From Leptolyngbya sp. SIO1E4 (GTDB lineage: Bacteria > Cyanobacteriota > Cyanobacteriia > Phormidesmidales > Phormidesmidaceae), in contig JAAHFU020000001.1 in assembly GCA_010672825.2 (NCBI GenBank), positions 1,736,001-1,800,000 of the forward strand: a stretch of 64,000 nt of DNA, written 5' to 3'. The translations under genes and the position numbers were made by a program. Shown in pieces: positions 1-9,300 of this stretch. How positions within the stretch are numbered: position 1 is the stretch's first letter; the number at the start of each line of letters is the position of its first letter. The notes below the pieces were generated by a model. That model was not told where the DNA came from, made no database searches, and saw nothing but the letters and a program-made list of their open reading frames with translations.

Positions 1-765
1 AATGGGGCGACAGGTTTCTTCAATTTGGCAGGTATAGAGGGGCGTCAATGCTCCATTTTCAACAGCTAGCGTCTCGTTCCCCCCCTCTAGGGTCTGGCGA
101 TAGGCCAGGCGTACAGAGCCTTCTAAATCCGTTACCCAGGCCGCGATATTTTCATCATTCTGGATCACCAGGGTGCGTTCGCCCGTGGTGAGATCTAGCC
201 GATAGACATCATGAAAGCGAGGATCGCGATCGTTGAGACCAATGATGATTTCGTTGGGAGTTTGCTCGGGAACCGCGTAAATCTGAACAGTCACCCCGTC
301 TATCGGCGTCAAATTACGAGCGGGCAGGGTGGTCTCGCCTAGCGACTCCGGTTCAACCGCATAGAGATGGTAATTCTCATCGCCGCCTTTGTCCTGACCG
401 TAGAGGATGTAGCGACCATCCGCACTCCAAACGTAGATCAGGATTGGGCTTTCGGTGTCAGCTGTGACGGGGCGCGCCGCTTCCATCGGTTCGTCGATGC
501 CCTTCACCCAAACATTCATGACCCCGTCTAGGGGTTTCTGAAACGCTAGAAACTGACCGTCTGGGGAAAGTTGGGCACCGGCAATCTCTGGATCACCAAA
601 AAAAAGCTCTCGATCAATTAGGGGCGGCAGGGTGTCCTGATAATTGGAATCTTCAGCCGCGATCGCCCCTGGAATTACAGGCGGTAGCGGTAGTCTGCCA
701 AATCCAAATCCCATGACGTTAAACGATAATACGAACAGTCCTGTTCCTAATTGAAATCGCTTCAT
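1..765 (-). CDS. S9-family (prolyl oligopeptidase-like) peptidase, N-terminal part only
   Basis: The reading frame is open from an ATG at 765 to the left edge, giving 255 visible residues; the rest lies outside the window. The first ~37 residues form a basic then hydrophobic signal peptide, so the product is probably exported. What follows reads as the beta-propeller of S9 peptidases or TolB-like proteins: a segment with 'AQLSPDGQFLAF', a second blade with 'VWSADGRYILY' and a third ending 'VYRLDLTTGERT'. In S9 enzymes this propeller gates a C-terminal alpha/beta-hydrolase domain with the catalytic Ser-Asp-His, which cannot be seen here. It is divergent from the histidine kinase to its right, with about 170 bases between the two starts. 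A non-catalytic TolB-like propeller protein cannot be excluded. Confidence 0.75.
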   Translation of the reverse strand, partial: MKRFQLGTGLFVLSFNVMGFGFGRLPLPPVIPGAIAAEDSNYQDTLPPLIDRELFFGDPEIAGAQLSPDGQFLAFQKPLDGVMNVWVKGIDEPMEAARPVTADTESPILIYVWSADGRYILYGQDKGGDENYHLYAVEPESLGETTLPARNLTPIDGVTVQIYAVPEQTPNEIIIGLNDRDPRFHDVYRLDLTTGERTLVIQNDENIAAWVTDLEGSVRLAYRQTLEGGNETLAVENGALTPLYTCQIEETCRPI

Positions 766-935
766 ACCCACTGGTTTACTCCAGGCATTCTCTCGATACC
801 GTCAACCCTAGCAAGGCCCACTTTGTCCTTCCTATATCGAGAAGTCACCTGCACAGATGACTTTTGTCATAAGGATCTGGAAATGAATCCCCTAAGATCT
901 AAAGAGTGATTTTTCAGACATATTTAGTCAAGGCG

Positions 936-2165
936 ATGACAGCCCGGTCAGTTTCAAAGGTTTCTTCTTCCATTCCGTCCATTCCCCGCATCTTGCGCTA
1001 TGTGGAATGGGCTTTTTTAGGGATGGTAACGCTGCGAGTGCTGTTTCCGATTCTCTATGAGCCCATTCCCTATGAAGTCAGCAGTGGGGATTATCTGAAC
1101 TTTGCCGTGTTCGGCATCTTAGCGATTCTGAGCTGCTGGTTTCCGCTGCGTCGTCCGATGTGGCAAAGGCAAGTCTATATTTTTTTAGAAATCGGCTGTC
1201 TGATACCAAGCCGCATGTTTAGTGATTGGGGGTTAGACCCATTCTTATACTTATTTTTAGTCAAAAGCTGCTTCTTATTGCGTCGTCGCGACGTCATCAT
1301 CACAGCAATTTTGGCCGGGGTTGCCTGGAATTTCAGCTATGCCTGGCGATTGATGCATCACCTATCAATGCCGGTTGAGCAAATTCAGGAACGGATACAA
1401 GCAGATCTTCAAGCAGTGCGAGAAGTGCCCCAACTGATGGTCATTGATGCCATTTTCAATAACATCGTGATCTATGTTCCCTTTAGCTTGCTCATTATTT
1501 TGCTGTGTTTAACGCTGATTTCTGAGCGTAAGAGCCGTCAGCAAGCCTCAGCCCTGGCAGAGGAAGTTGAAGTCTTAGCGGCAGATTTAGAGCGCACCCG
1601 CATTGCCCGCGACATCCATGATTCTTTGGGCCATACCCTGACAACCCTAGACGTGCAGCTAGAGCTGGCACAAACCCTACATTCTGCTAACCCCGATCGC
1701 GCGCTGCAGGCATTAAATCGAGCCAAGGGGCTCGCGAGTCAGTCGCTGCAGGAGGTGAGACGCGCAGTTTCAGCCATGCGCCAAGGCAAATTTAACCTCA
1801 GTGCCGAACTCGAAATCCTGGTAGAGCAGATGAATCAGGCTCAAACTTTCAGGATTGAGGCCCAGATCGATTTGCCTCAGCTACCGCAACAGGTCAGCCA
1901 GCAGCTTTATTTAATTGTGAAAGAAGGACTCACCAATATTCAAAAACACAGTCAGGCGTCAGCCGTTAACTTTTGGGCCCACATGACCTCAGAAGGTATC
2001 AGCCTGGGCCTTGCCGATGATGGCATTGGGTTCGAAGATCAGCTCTCTAGCACAGGCTTTGGCCTACGGGGCATGAAGGAACGGGTACAGATGTTAAAAG
2101 GCCAGATGAAAATTCATAGCACCCACGGCAAAGGGACGTTAATTCAGGTGACCATTCCGCGCTAA
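936..2165 (+). CDS. NarL-family membrane sensor histidine kinase, orphan
   Basis: The N-terminal half holds about five or six hydrophobic segments and no recognisable periplasmic sensor domain. It is followed by a HisKA_3 dimerisation/phosphoacceptor helix, 'ARDIHDSLGH', with the phosphorylated His at residue 238 when numbered from the upstream GTG. Then comes a HATPase_c domain with an N-box ('EGLTNIQKHS', ~340), a G1 box ('DDGIGF', ~370) and a G2 box ('GFGLRGMKERV', ~384). This is the layout of kinases that phosphorylate NarL/LuxR-type response regulators. I prefer the ATG at 936, with AAGG just upstream, over the GTG at 906, which has no Shine-Dalgarno; the choice adds or removes 10 residues. 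No response regulator is adjacent, so the partner must be elsewhere. The signal sensed is unknown. Confidence 0.88.
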   Translation: MTARSVSKVSSSIPSIPRILRYVEWAFLGMVTLRVLFPILYEPIPYEVSSGDYLNFAVFGILAILSCWFPLRRPMWQRQVYIFLEIGCLIPSRMFSDWGLDPFLYLFLVKSCFLLRRRDVIITAILAGVAWNFSYAWRLMHHLSMPVEQIQERIQADLQAVREVPQLMVIDAIFNNIVIYVPFSLLIILLCLTLISERKSRQQASALAEEVEVLAADLERTRIARDIHDSLGHTLTTLDVQLELAQTLHSANPDRALQALNRAKGLASQSLQEVRRAVSAMRQGKFNLSAELEILVEQMNQAQTFRIEAQIDLPQLPQQVSQQLYLIVKEGLTNIQKHSQASAVNFWAHMTSEGISLGLADDGIGFEDQLSSTGFGLRGMKERVQMLKGQMKIHSTHGKGTLIQVTIPR

Positions 2166-2176
2166 GGTCTCACCTG

Positions 2177-3163
2177 CTAGCGCACCATGACTGAGATTTT
2201 GCCAAGGGTATGACCGGTTTCTTGCAGTCGATGCCCTTCTGCTAAGCTCTCAAAGAGCTGCATCCTGCGGCTGATGCGCGGGGCAATCAGCCCTGCATCG
2301 ACTAAATTACCCAAGGCCGACAAAATCGTGCCCTGACGCTCAGGGTTGAGATTATAAACCGTAGGCACTCCCATAAATTCATAGTGCAGCGTCACATTCT
2401 TAAGAAAGAGCTTTTCGCTAATGAGGTTCGTTGCCGTCGGCAAAATTGTGACGATTTGACCGTTAATCGCCACACAGTCAAGCGACTTAAGAAACACATC
2501 ATCACCGACCGTATCTAAAATCGTGGGGCATCCCTTACCAGAGGTAATGTCCATCACTTTGGCGGCAAAATCTTCATGACGATAGTCAATCACCACATCG
2601 GCGTGGAGATGATCTCGGCAAAACTGAATGGATTCTTCTCGGCCAGCGGTAGTGATCACAAAACACCCCCGCAATTTCGCCAGCTGAATGGCAATATGCC
2701 CCACCCCACCTGCACCTGCATGAATCAACACAGTCTGCCCAGGTTGAAGATTGGCCCGCAGATCGAGGGCCTCCCAGGCAGTGAGTGAAACCAACGGCAG
2801 CACCGCAGCGCTCGCGTGGTCTAGGGTCGCTGGTTTGAGGGCGGCACTCCGGCTATCAACGGTCACATATTCAGCATTGGCCCCATTTCGCATCAGGCTC
2901 GGAGAGGCATACACTTCATCGCCCACTTTGAAGCCAGAGACGCGATCGCCTACGGCCACAACCGTACCGCTGACGTCATAGCCCAAAATTAAGGGAAACT
3001 GGCGCGGCACTCGACTCGCCCGTCGCACCTTGCAATCCACCGGATTGAGCGAGGTTGCGTGCACGCGTACCAACAAATCTTGTGCCCCAGGAACCGGATC
3101 GGGGTAGTCCTGATAGGCCAATACATCTAGATCACCATGCTGGGTAATCACCATCGCTTTCAT
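2177..3163 (-). CDS. zinc-independent MDR-family alcohol dehydrogenase / quinone oxidoreductase
   Basis: At 328 residues this matches the medium-chain dehydrogenase/reductase family. The N-terminal GroES-like substrate domain (1-~120) carries 'LGYDVSGTV', the usual family signature. The Rossmann domain has the NADPH motif AGAGGVG at 149-155. The catalytic-zinc and structural-zinc cysteine sets of true alcohol dehydrogenases are absent, which points to the quinone oxidoreductase/enoyl reductase branch that reduces quinones or activated alkenes with NADPH. It converges on the histidine kinase gene with only 11 bases between their stop codons. The true substrate cannot be read from sequence. Confidence 0.88.
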   Translation of the reverse strand: MKAMVITQHGDLDVLAYQDYPDPVPGAQDLLVRVHATSLNPVDCKVRRASRVPRQFPLILGYDVSGTVVAVGDRVSGFKVGDEVYASPSLMRNGANAEYVTVDSRSAALKPATLDHASAAVLPLVSLTAWEALDLRANLQPGQTVLIHAGAGGVGHIAIQLAKLRGCFVITTAGREESIQFCRDHLHADVVIDYRHEDFAAKVMDITSGKGCPTILDTVGDDVFLKSLDCVAINGQIVTILPTATNLISEKLFLKNVTLHYEFMGVPTVYNLNPERQGTILSALGNLVDAGLIAPRISRRMQLFESLAEGHRLQETGHTLGKISVMVR

Positions 3164-3569
3164 AACATCACCGAGCTAGCAATAGGGAACCACGTGATTA
3201 ACAACCAGTGGCAAAAAGGAGAAAGCTGGGGGCGAAAATCAGCAGAACAGCCTTAAAGCAGCCAGATCACACTCAATTGCTGCTATGGGCATCTTCTTAA
3301 ATACATGTCGCCAACCCAGATTCCTGAAGCACTCGCGCTGCTGGAGAAAGCGGCTCTATAGCCGGTATTGTTATGTAGAGCCCCGTTCTCTCCGGGCTTG
3401 ATTAAGGGGGTTCCAGTCGCTGACGCGTTTCCAGGGGGAGGGAAGGCATCACACTAGCAACTGGCCAAACATCAGAGGCTCTAGTGATATGAATATCGAC
3501 AACCTCGAACCAGACAAAACCGTGATCTAATCCAGCACCCTTGGGCAAGCGGGCTGCCCCTAAGCCGCA
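3164..3569. other. 406-base intergenic stretch
   Basis: It lies between the oxidoreductase start and the stop of the NTF2-like gene. I see no supported gene. On the minus strand, the frame of the NTF2-like gene stays open for 55 codons after its TAA (3402-3569), without a start codon. This may be chance or a remnant. Confidence 0.4.
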
Positions 3570-3983
3570 TTAACAAAAAGACTGAGAAACACCATTACCA
3601 GAAAACGTTGACATAGCTTCCCACATGGGGTGGCTGTCGGCAAACATCCGAAATCGGCACACCTTGCGATCGCGAATGTCATAAACATGAGCTGCCTTAG
3701 CAGCCTTTTGAGCCACCTGATGGCTATCTTCATAGTGACCAAACACAACCACAGCCGAGCCTGACTCTAAGATTTTCTCAATATGGTAGGTCACTCCCTC
3801 CCACTGCCCCGATTGCCCCTGACAAACTCGCTCAAAGACAGCATCTGCACCCTTATGCATGGCTCTATGGGGAAATCCTTCATCAATCCATTCCAAATCA
3901 TCACTGCAGATCTGTCGAAAAGCCTCGTCATCTTTCTCTCGAAAGCTGCGATAAAACTCTTGAATCACTTCAATGTTTGTCAT
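3570..3983 (-). CDS. SnoaL/NTF2-like cone-fold protein
   Basis: A 137-residue protein of the size and pattern of SnoaL-like/nuclear transport factor 2-like proteins. The N-terminal helix pair has 'VIQEFYRSFREKD' and 'DDLEWIDEGFPHRAMHKG', followed by curved-sheet strands such as 'SAVVVFGHYE' and a C-terminal strand 'VCRFRMFADS'. These small alpha+beta cones bind hydrophobic ligands or act as isomerases, cyclases or dehydratases; the reaction here cannot be assigned. The gene starts at an ATG and appears monocistronic. Its upstream region faces the acetyltransferase gene. Confidence 0.75.
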   Translation of the reverse strand: MTNIEVIQEFYRSFREKDDEAFRQICSDDLEWIDEGFPHRAMHKGADAVFERVCQGQSGQWEGVTYHIEKILESGSAVVVFGHYEDSHQVAQKAAKAAHVYDIRDRKVCRFRMFADSHPMWEAMSTFSGNGVSQSFC

Positions 3984-4304
3984 GGATGCTCTCCTTTATC
4001 TAATACCGGGAGAAACCGGGATATTTTCATAGATTTAATCGAATGCACAAAGTGCCCAGGTGAGAAAACACCTCCCTGCTGCAACGCCTGCTGCATTCGC
4101 CATAGAGAATGCATGTGGCTTATGTCACACTCTAAAAGTCAATCGTGAAGATCGCGTGAAGCATGAAATGTGAACGCCCGAGATGCTGCCCTCCCGGTCT
4201 CCGGCAAGGACGAGATTACGTATTTCCAGCACAGTTTCGTGGCCTTACACAGTGTCGAGCCCCCGGTCACCTGTCATCATTCACACCAATCACACCAAGC
4301 TCCT
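3984..4304. other. divergent intergenic region, 321 bases
   Basis: It separates the NTF2-like gene (minus) from the acetyltransferase (plus) and must hold both promoters. An open frame reaches upstream of the acetyltransferase start to a GTG at 4170, but that stretch does not resemble the family's N-terminus. I see no clear promoter elements. Confidence 0.35.
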
Positions 4305-4934
4305 ATGTTCTACGGGCCTTCTCCTGAAACTCAACACCCCATCACGGGGCAAACCCGACTGGCATATCTTAAAAACATCGTCACAAACCCCAACATCGTC
4401 GTCGGAGACTACACCTACTATGACGATTTCGACACCCCTAAAAACTTCGAACGCAACGTTCTTTATCACTTTGATTTCATCGGCGACAAGCTGATCATTG
4501 GCAAGTTTTGCTCGATTGCCTCTGACGTGAAGTTCATTATGAACGGCGGCAACCACCGCACCGACTGGTTCACAAACTATCCTTTTCCAGTCTTTGGCCA
4601 CGGGTGGGAATCAGCAATGCCGGATCAATGGCCGAATAAAGGGGATACGGTCATCGGCAACGATGTGTGGATCGGCTATGGCGCCACCCTGATGCCGGGG
4701 GTGCAGGTGGGGGATAGGGCAATCATTGCCTCGCAAGCAGTGGTGACAAAATCCGTGGCGCCTTATGCCATCGTGGGGGGCAACCCAGCTCAAGAAATCC
4801 GCAAACGGTTTGATGAAGATACGATCGCAGCTTTGCTGGCTATCCAATGGTGGAACTGGGATATTGAGAAAATTACCCGCAATCTAAAAGCCATTTGTGG
4901 CTCAGACATTGAGGCATTGCGTCACGCAACCTGA
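4305..4934 (+). CDS. Vat/CatB-type hexapeptide acetyltransferase
   Basis: A left-handed beta-helix acetyltransferase of the xenobiotic acetyltransferase group, using acetyl-CoA as donor. From the ATG at 4305 the protein is 209 residues, the family's usual length, and begins in the familiar style with 'PITG' and 'VGDYTYYDD'. The catalytic-type His is in 'NGGNHRTD' at residue 84. Hexapeptide-repeat turns are visible in 'IGNDVWIGYGATLMPGV' and 'VGDRAIIASQAVV', and the end has 'AIVGGNPAQEI'. The frame extends upstream to a GTG at 4170, but those 45 residues are unlike the family and I excluded them. Family members include streptogramin and chloramphenicol acetyltransferases. Chromosomal relatives often have unknown natural substrates, so resistance should not be assumed. 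Confidence 0.88.
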   Translation: MFYGPSPETQHPITGQTRLAYLKNIVTNPNIVVGDYTYYDDFDTPKNFERNVLYHFDFIGDKLIIGKFCSIASDVKFIMNGGNHRTDWFTNYPFPVFGHGWESAMPDQWPNKGDTVIGNDVWIGYGATLMPGVQVGDRAIIASQAVVTKSVAPYAIVGGNPAQEIRKRFDEDTIAALLAIQWWNWDIEKITRNLKAICGSDIEALRHAT

Positions 4935-4954
4935 CGCTGGTTACGGATTGAATT

Positions 4955-5989
4955 TTAGTTATTTCGGGAGCGGAGCGTTATTGCGCCCAGCAAACCCGTC
5001 AACAGCATCCCGACGCTGATGGCAGGCTCAGGAACCTGGACAGCAACAGCCGTGACTTTCACAGTTTCATCTGCCTCATCTCCGAGAGAAGTGTAGACAT
5101 AATCCCAGGCATCAGTATCATCCAGCACATGAGCCCGTAAAAACGCCCCGCTCCAGCGACCAATGGTTTCGGTAGCAATCTCCTGCTCCAGCGTTGGCCT
5201 CACCGGATCACGCAGGGAATCTTCGTTCGTAATCCCATAGTGGTTGGCACCCGCTACTTCAACCAACACTTTTGGGGGGTTGAGCAGCTGATCAAAGGTG
5301 GCGATCGTCTCATCTGGCGCTGCAACGCCGTCCAACGTCCCAAAAATGAGCCCCGTCGGCACTTCATTATTAATCGGCGGAATGACGCCTGTGTTGGCGA
5401 TGTCAAAGTTGGCACCGTAAAAAATTCCTGCTTTCAGGGCTTCCGGCAAATCATAACTGTCGGTACAAAGGAGAAAGAAGCAATTATCTTGCGTTGAAGC
5501 CAGACCAACAGCCCCGCCAAAGGAGTGCCCCAGCAACCCTAATGCCTCTGGATTCAGCAATCCAGCGACTGGAGAATCGCGATTGTCATTTTCCAGGGTC
5601 ATAAAATCGAGCACATCCTGAACCTGGTCTTGCTCAGGGAATAAGCCTGGAAAGGGCGGGGCACCCGGTGCCGCCAGGAACCGCTCATTGTTGGGAACGA
5701 CGACGGTAAACCCATAACTCGAAACAATTTGAGCGTAGGTTTGATAGTCTGCCTTATCGACTGAGGCCCCTTGCAACAGCAGAACCACAGGGGTTGATTC
5801 ACTGGTGTCGGAGACCACTGGGTAGTAGATATCTGTCGGGTCGTTATTGATGACCGTTGAGTATTGGTTAATCTCTGCGAAGAGGGGCGCACCTGTAAAA
5901 GCAGCCGCGAGTGCAGGACTACCTATAGAAGCCAAGAGTAGTAAGCTGCCTGCAAAAGACTTAATGGGTAAGGAATGTTTAATCATCAA
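4955..5989 (-). CDS. exported alpha/beta hydrolase with PEP-CTERM sorting signal
   Basis: A 344-residue serine hydrolase of the chlorophyllase/dienelactone-hydrolase-like fold. It has an N-terminal signal peptide (residues ~1-30, ending ALA), a nucleophile elbow 'GHSFGG' with Ser156, an acid candidate at Asp220 ('GTLDG') and a His candidate at 250 ('GANHYG'). The last 26 residues are a textbook PEP-CTERM tail: V-P-E-P at 319-322, a hydrophobic stretch of about 18 residues, then the basic 'RSR'. Such tails are substrates for exosortase-type processing, so the enzyme is probably delivered to the cell surface or extracellular matrix. No exosortase lies in this window. The substrate is unknown; an ester or carboxyester is likely by fold. 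It is divergent from the LRR-TIR gene. Confidence 0.85.
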   Translation of the reverse strand: MMIKHSLPIKSFAGSLLLLASIGSPALAAAFTGAPLFAEINQYSTVINNDPTDIYYPVVSDTSESTPVVLLLQGASVDKADYQTYAQIVSSYGFTVVVPNNERFLAAPGAPPFPGLFPEQDQVQDVLDFMTLENDNRDSPVAGLLNPEALGLLGHSFGGAVGLASTQDNCFFLLCTDSYDLPEALKAGIFYGANFDIANTGVIPPINNEVPTGLIFGTLDGVAAPDETIATFDQLLNPPKVLVEVAGANHYGITNEDSLRDPVRPTLEQEIATETIGRWSGAFLRAHVLDDTDAWDYVYTSLGDEADETVKVTAVAVQVPEPAISVGMLLTGLLGAITLRSRNN

Positions 5990-6372
5990 TAATGCTCACG
6001 TAGATAGATTCAAAAGTGAATAATGGACTATTTATCCATAAAAATACTCTAGGAATTTAGAATCGTGATTAAAGAATTGATGAAGCACTCATCGCAAGAT
6101 CGCAACTCTGAATTTTCCTTAAAAGCAGAGTATTCAAATTCACTATAAATCTGAATACTCTGCTTTTAAGAGAACATTTTTTTGTCCGAAAAAAAGCCTC
6201 TTAAAATGATAGAAATTCGTCAATGAAGCTACTGGTAGGAGAGGCTTTCTAGGGAGGAACTCAGCCTAACCGTCGCCAAATCCTCAAATCAACGGATACC
6301 CTATAGGCAAAGCACGTCAGAACCCATCTACCCATCCACCCATCTACCCATCCACCCTCCCACTTCCTCAAC
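5990..6372. other. 383-base divergent intergenic region with inverted repeats
   Basis: It lies between two genes transcribed away from each other, and is A/T-rich in its first half. It holds a long perfect inverted repeat (6118-6170), a second shorter one (AAAGCCTCT at 6193-6201 and AGAGGCTTT at 6240-6248), and a pyrimidine-rich run of four 8-base units, CCCATCTA/CCCATCCA (6323-6354), just before the start of the next gene. Confidence 0.6.
6118..6170. repeat. 19-bp perfect inverted repeat
   Basis: The left arm 6118-6136 and right arm 6152-6170 are exact reverse complements over 19 bases, starting CTTAAAAGCAGAG on the left, with a 15-base A/T-rich spacer. Both flanking genes point away from it, so it is not a terminator by position. 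It could be a miniature mobile element, a recombination scar or an operator. Confidence 0.8.
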
Positions 6373-9300
6373 ATGCCTTCCTTCCTTGCCAGCTCTCAGG
6401 GATTGCAACAGCTACACGCTGCAAAAGCACGGCTGAACTTGAGCTTTGCCGCCATTGCTAAGCAGGCAGGGGTGAGTGTGGATACGGTGAGCCGATTGTT
6501 TCACCCAGAGCGGGGCAAGCGAGTGAGCCAGGTGAGTATTGAGGCTGTTTTACAGGTACTGGATTTGCGCCTTGAGGAGATTGTGCCCGCAGGAGAATGG
6601 CCGATTGAAATAGCAGATAACTCTACGTTAGTAAAAGCTTCTTTGGAAGAAGCAGAAAAATGGATTCGAAGGGCGATAGAAAACAAGTCTAATGTCCTAG
6701 ATTTATCAGGATTAAAGCTTGTCATTTTGCCAAAGAGTATCGGCCAACTTAAAAAAATAACTCGGCTTTACCTCCAGGAAAATCAACTCACCTCGGTGCC
6801 CAAAGAATTGGGTAACCTTAGCAATCTTCAGGAGCTTTATCTCCACAATAATTATCTCAGCTCAGTGCCAAAAGAATTAGGGCAGCTCAACAATCTAACA
6901 GAGCTTCATCTTCATTACAATCAACTCAGCTCAGTGCCGAAAGAATTGAGTCAACTCAATAATCTAACTGGGCTTTATCTTCATCACAATCAGTTAAATT
7001 CGATACCAAAAGAATTGGGTAGCCTTACTAATTTGTCAGAATTCTATATTGCTCGAAATCGACTATCTTCAATACCCAAAGAATTAGGTCAGCTAATAAA
7101 TTTAAAGAGACTCGACGTATCCGTTAATCAGTTACCCTCAATACCTAAAGAGATAGGTCAGTTAACCAAGCTAACTCACCTCGACGTATCCGTTAATCAG
7201 TTATCCTCAATACCTAAAGAGATAGGTCAGTTAACAAGTTTAAAGAGGCTTGATATATCTGTCAATCAGCTATCCTCAATACCCAAAGAAATAGGTCGGT
7301 TAACCAATCTAAATCAGTTTTTTGCCCCTAAGAATAGACTGACTTCAGTTCCTAAAGAGCTAGGACAGCTAACCAAGCTAACTCGATTTAATGTCTCTGC
7401 AAACCAATTGCGCTCTTTGCCAAAGGAACTAAGCAAGTTAGTCACTCTAACTCAACTTGATGCCTCTGTCAATAAAATAACTTCTGTGCCAATAGACTTC
7501 TTGAAATTGACTGAATTAAAAATCCTCGCTTTCAGAAGGAATAAAATCACTGAATTACCAAACATTTTTGGTCAACTCAAAAAATTAGAAATATTTGATA
7601 TTAGAGGAAATCATCTGACGAAAGTTCCAGATAGCATTGCTTTTTTAACTAATCTGAGAATACTTTTTATACATTTCAACAAGCTGACTTCATTGCCCAT
7701 TTCCATTGGCAATCTAGTTGATCTAGAGGTACTTGATCTCCGTAATAATTGCCTGGAATCCTTACCTGAGACCATTGGAAATCTTGTCAATCTAAAAAGG
7801 CTTGATCTTCGTAATAATCATTTGAGAAAACTGCCTGAAAATATCAGTCAACTTATTGTCTTAGATAACCTATATCTTCATGGGAATGAAAACTTGGGCA
7901 TTTCCATGGAAATTTTAGGCCCTGGACACGAAGAGGTAAGAAATGGAGCGACACCGACTAATCCACAAGATATCCTAAATTATTATTTTCGCATCCAGTC
8001 TGATCGCACCCCCCTCAACGAAGCCAAACTCATTCTCGTCGGCTTTGGAACTGTGGGCAAAACCTCTCTCGTAAATCGCCTCATCCACGACACTTTCGAC
8101 CCTAATTCAGAGAAAACCAAAGGCATCCAGATTACCCCGTGGGAGATGCGTCTGAATAATGCTGAAGATATCAAACTCCACGTTTGGGACTTTGGTGGGC
8201 AGGAAATTATGCACTCCACTCACCAGTTTTTTCTCACCGAGCGCAGCCTCTACCTGCTAGTGCTCAATGGTCGTCAGGGTCATGAAGATGCTGACGCCGA
8301 ATACTGGCTAGAGCTGATCCAGAGCTTTGGCGACAATTCCCCCGTGATTGTGGTGCTCAACAAAGTCCAAGCGCATCCCTTCGACGTGAATCGCAGAGCC
8401 CTGCAAGAAAAGTTTCCGGCTATTCGCGCCTTCATCCACACCGACTGTGGAGCAGATATTGGCATCAGCGAGTTGCGAACCGCCATCGAACGAGAAACCG
8501 ATCGCCTGGAATACCTGCGTGCCCCCTTCCCCTCCAGCTGGGTCACCATCAAAGACCGGCTGACCGGGATGCCCGACAACTACATCTCCTTTGAGAAATA
8601 CCGCGACATTTGCCAGCAAGACGGCGAAACCGACCTCAGCGCTCAAGACTCCCTCGCCGTGCATCTCCATAGCCTCGGCATTGCCCTTAACTACAAAGAC
8701 GACACCCGCCTGCGCGATACCCACGTCCTCAACCCTCACTGGGTCACCAACGGCATCTACACCCTGCTCAACGCCCATGAACTCGCCGACACCCAAGGCG
8801 AGCTAGCGGTGAGTTGTCTCACCCGCACCCTCGACCCCCAAACCTATCCCCGCGAACGCCACGGCTTCCTGCTGGAACTGATGCGTAAGTTTGAGCTGTG
8901 CTTTCCTTTTGCCGAAGAAGACAACCGCTACCTGATTCCCGACCTGCTCGACAAACAACAGCCCCGCGAAGCCACAGAATTCAACCCTGCTAACTGCCTC
9001 AACTTTCGCTATCGCTACCCCATCCTGCCAGAGGGCTTACTGCCTCGCTTCATCGTCCGCACCCATGTCTTGAGCGAGCAACAACTGCGCTGGCGCACCG
9101 GAGTCATCCTCAACTTTGAAGGCAACCGCGCCCTGGTCAAAGCCGATCGCCAGGATCGCTGCGTCACCATCAGTGTTGATGGGCCAATCACCAGCCGTCG
9201 CCGTCTCCTGGCTGTGATTCGTTCTGACTTCGATCGCATCCACCGCAGTTTCAAATTCATTCCCCAAGAACTGGTTCCTATCCCCGGTCACCCCTCCGTC

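Noticed and set aside
3402-3569. In-frame extension after the stop of the NTF2-like gene
   Set aside because: The gene already has full family length, the extension lacks a start, and 55 open codons are not rare by chance.
4170-4304. GTG at 4170 as the acetyltransferase start
   Set aside because: The 45 extra residues are unlike the family and the ATG at 4305 gives the normal length.
6323-6354. CCCATCTA/CCCATCCA tandem repeat as a functional site
   Set aside because: Simple pyrimidine-rich slippage repeat; recorded as a feature of the gap but not evidence of function.
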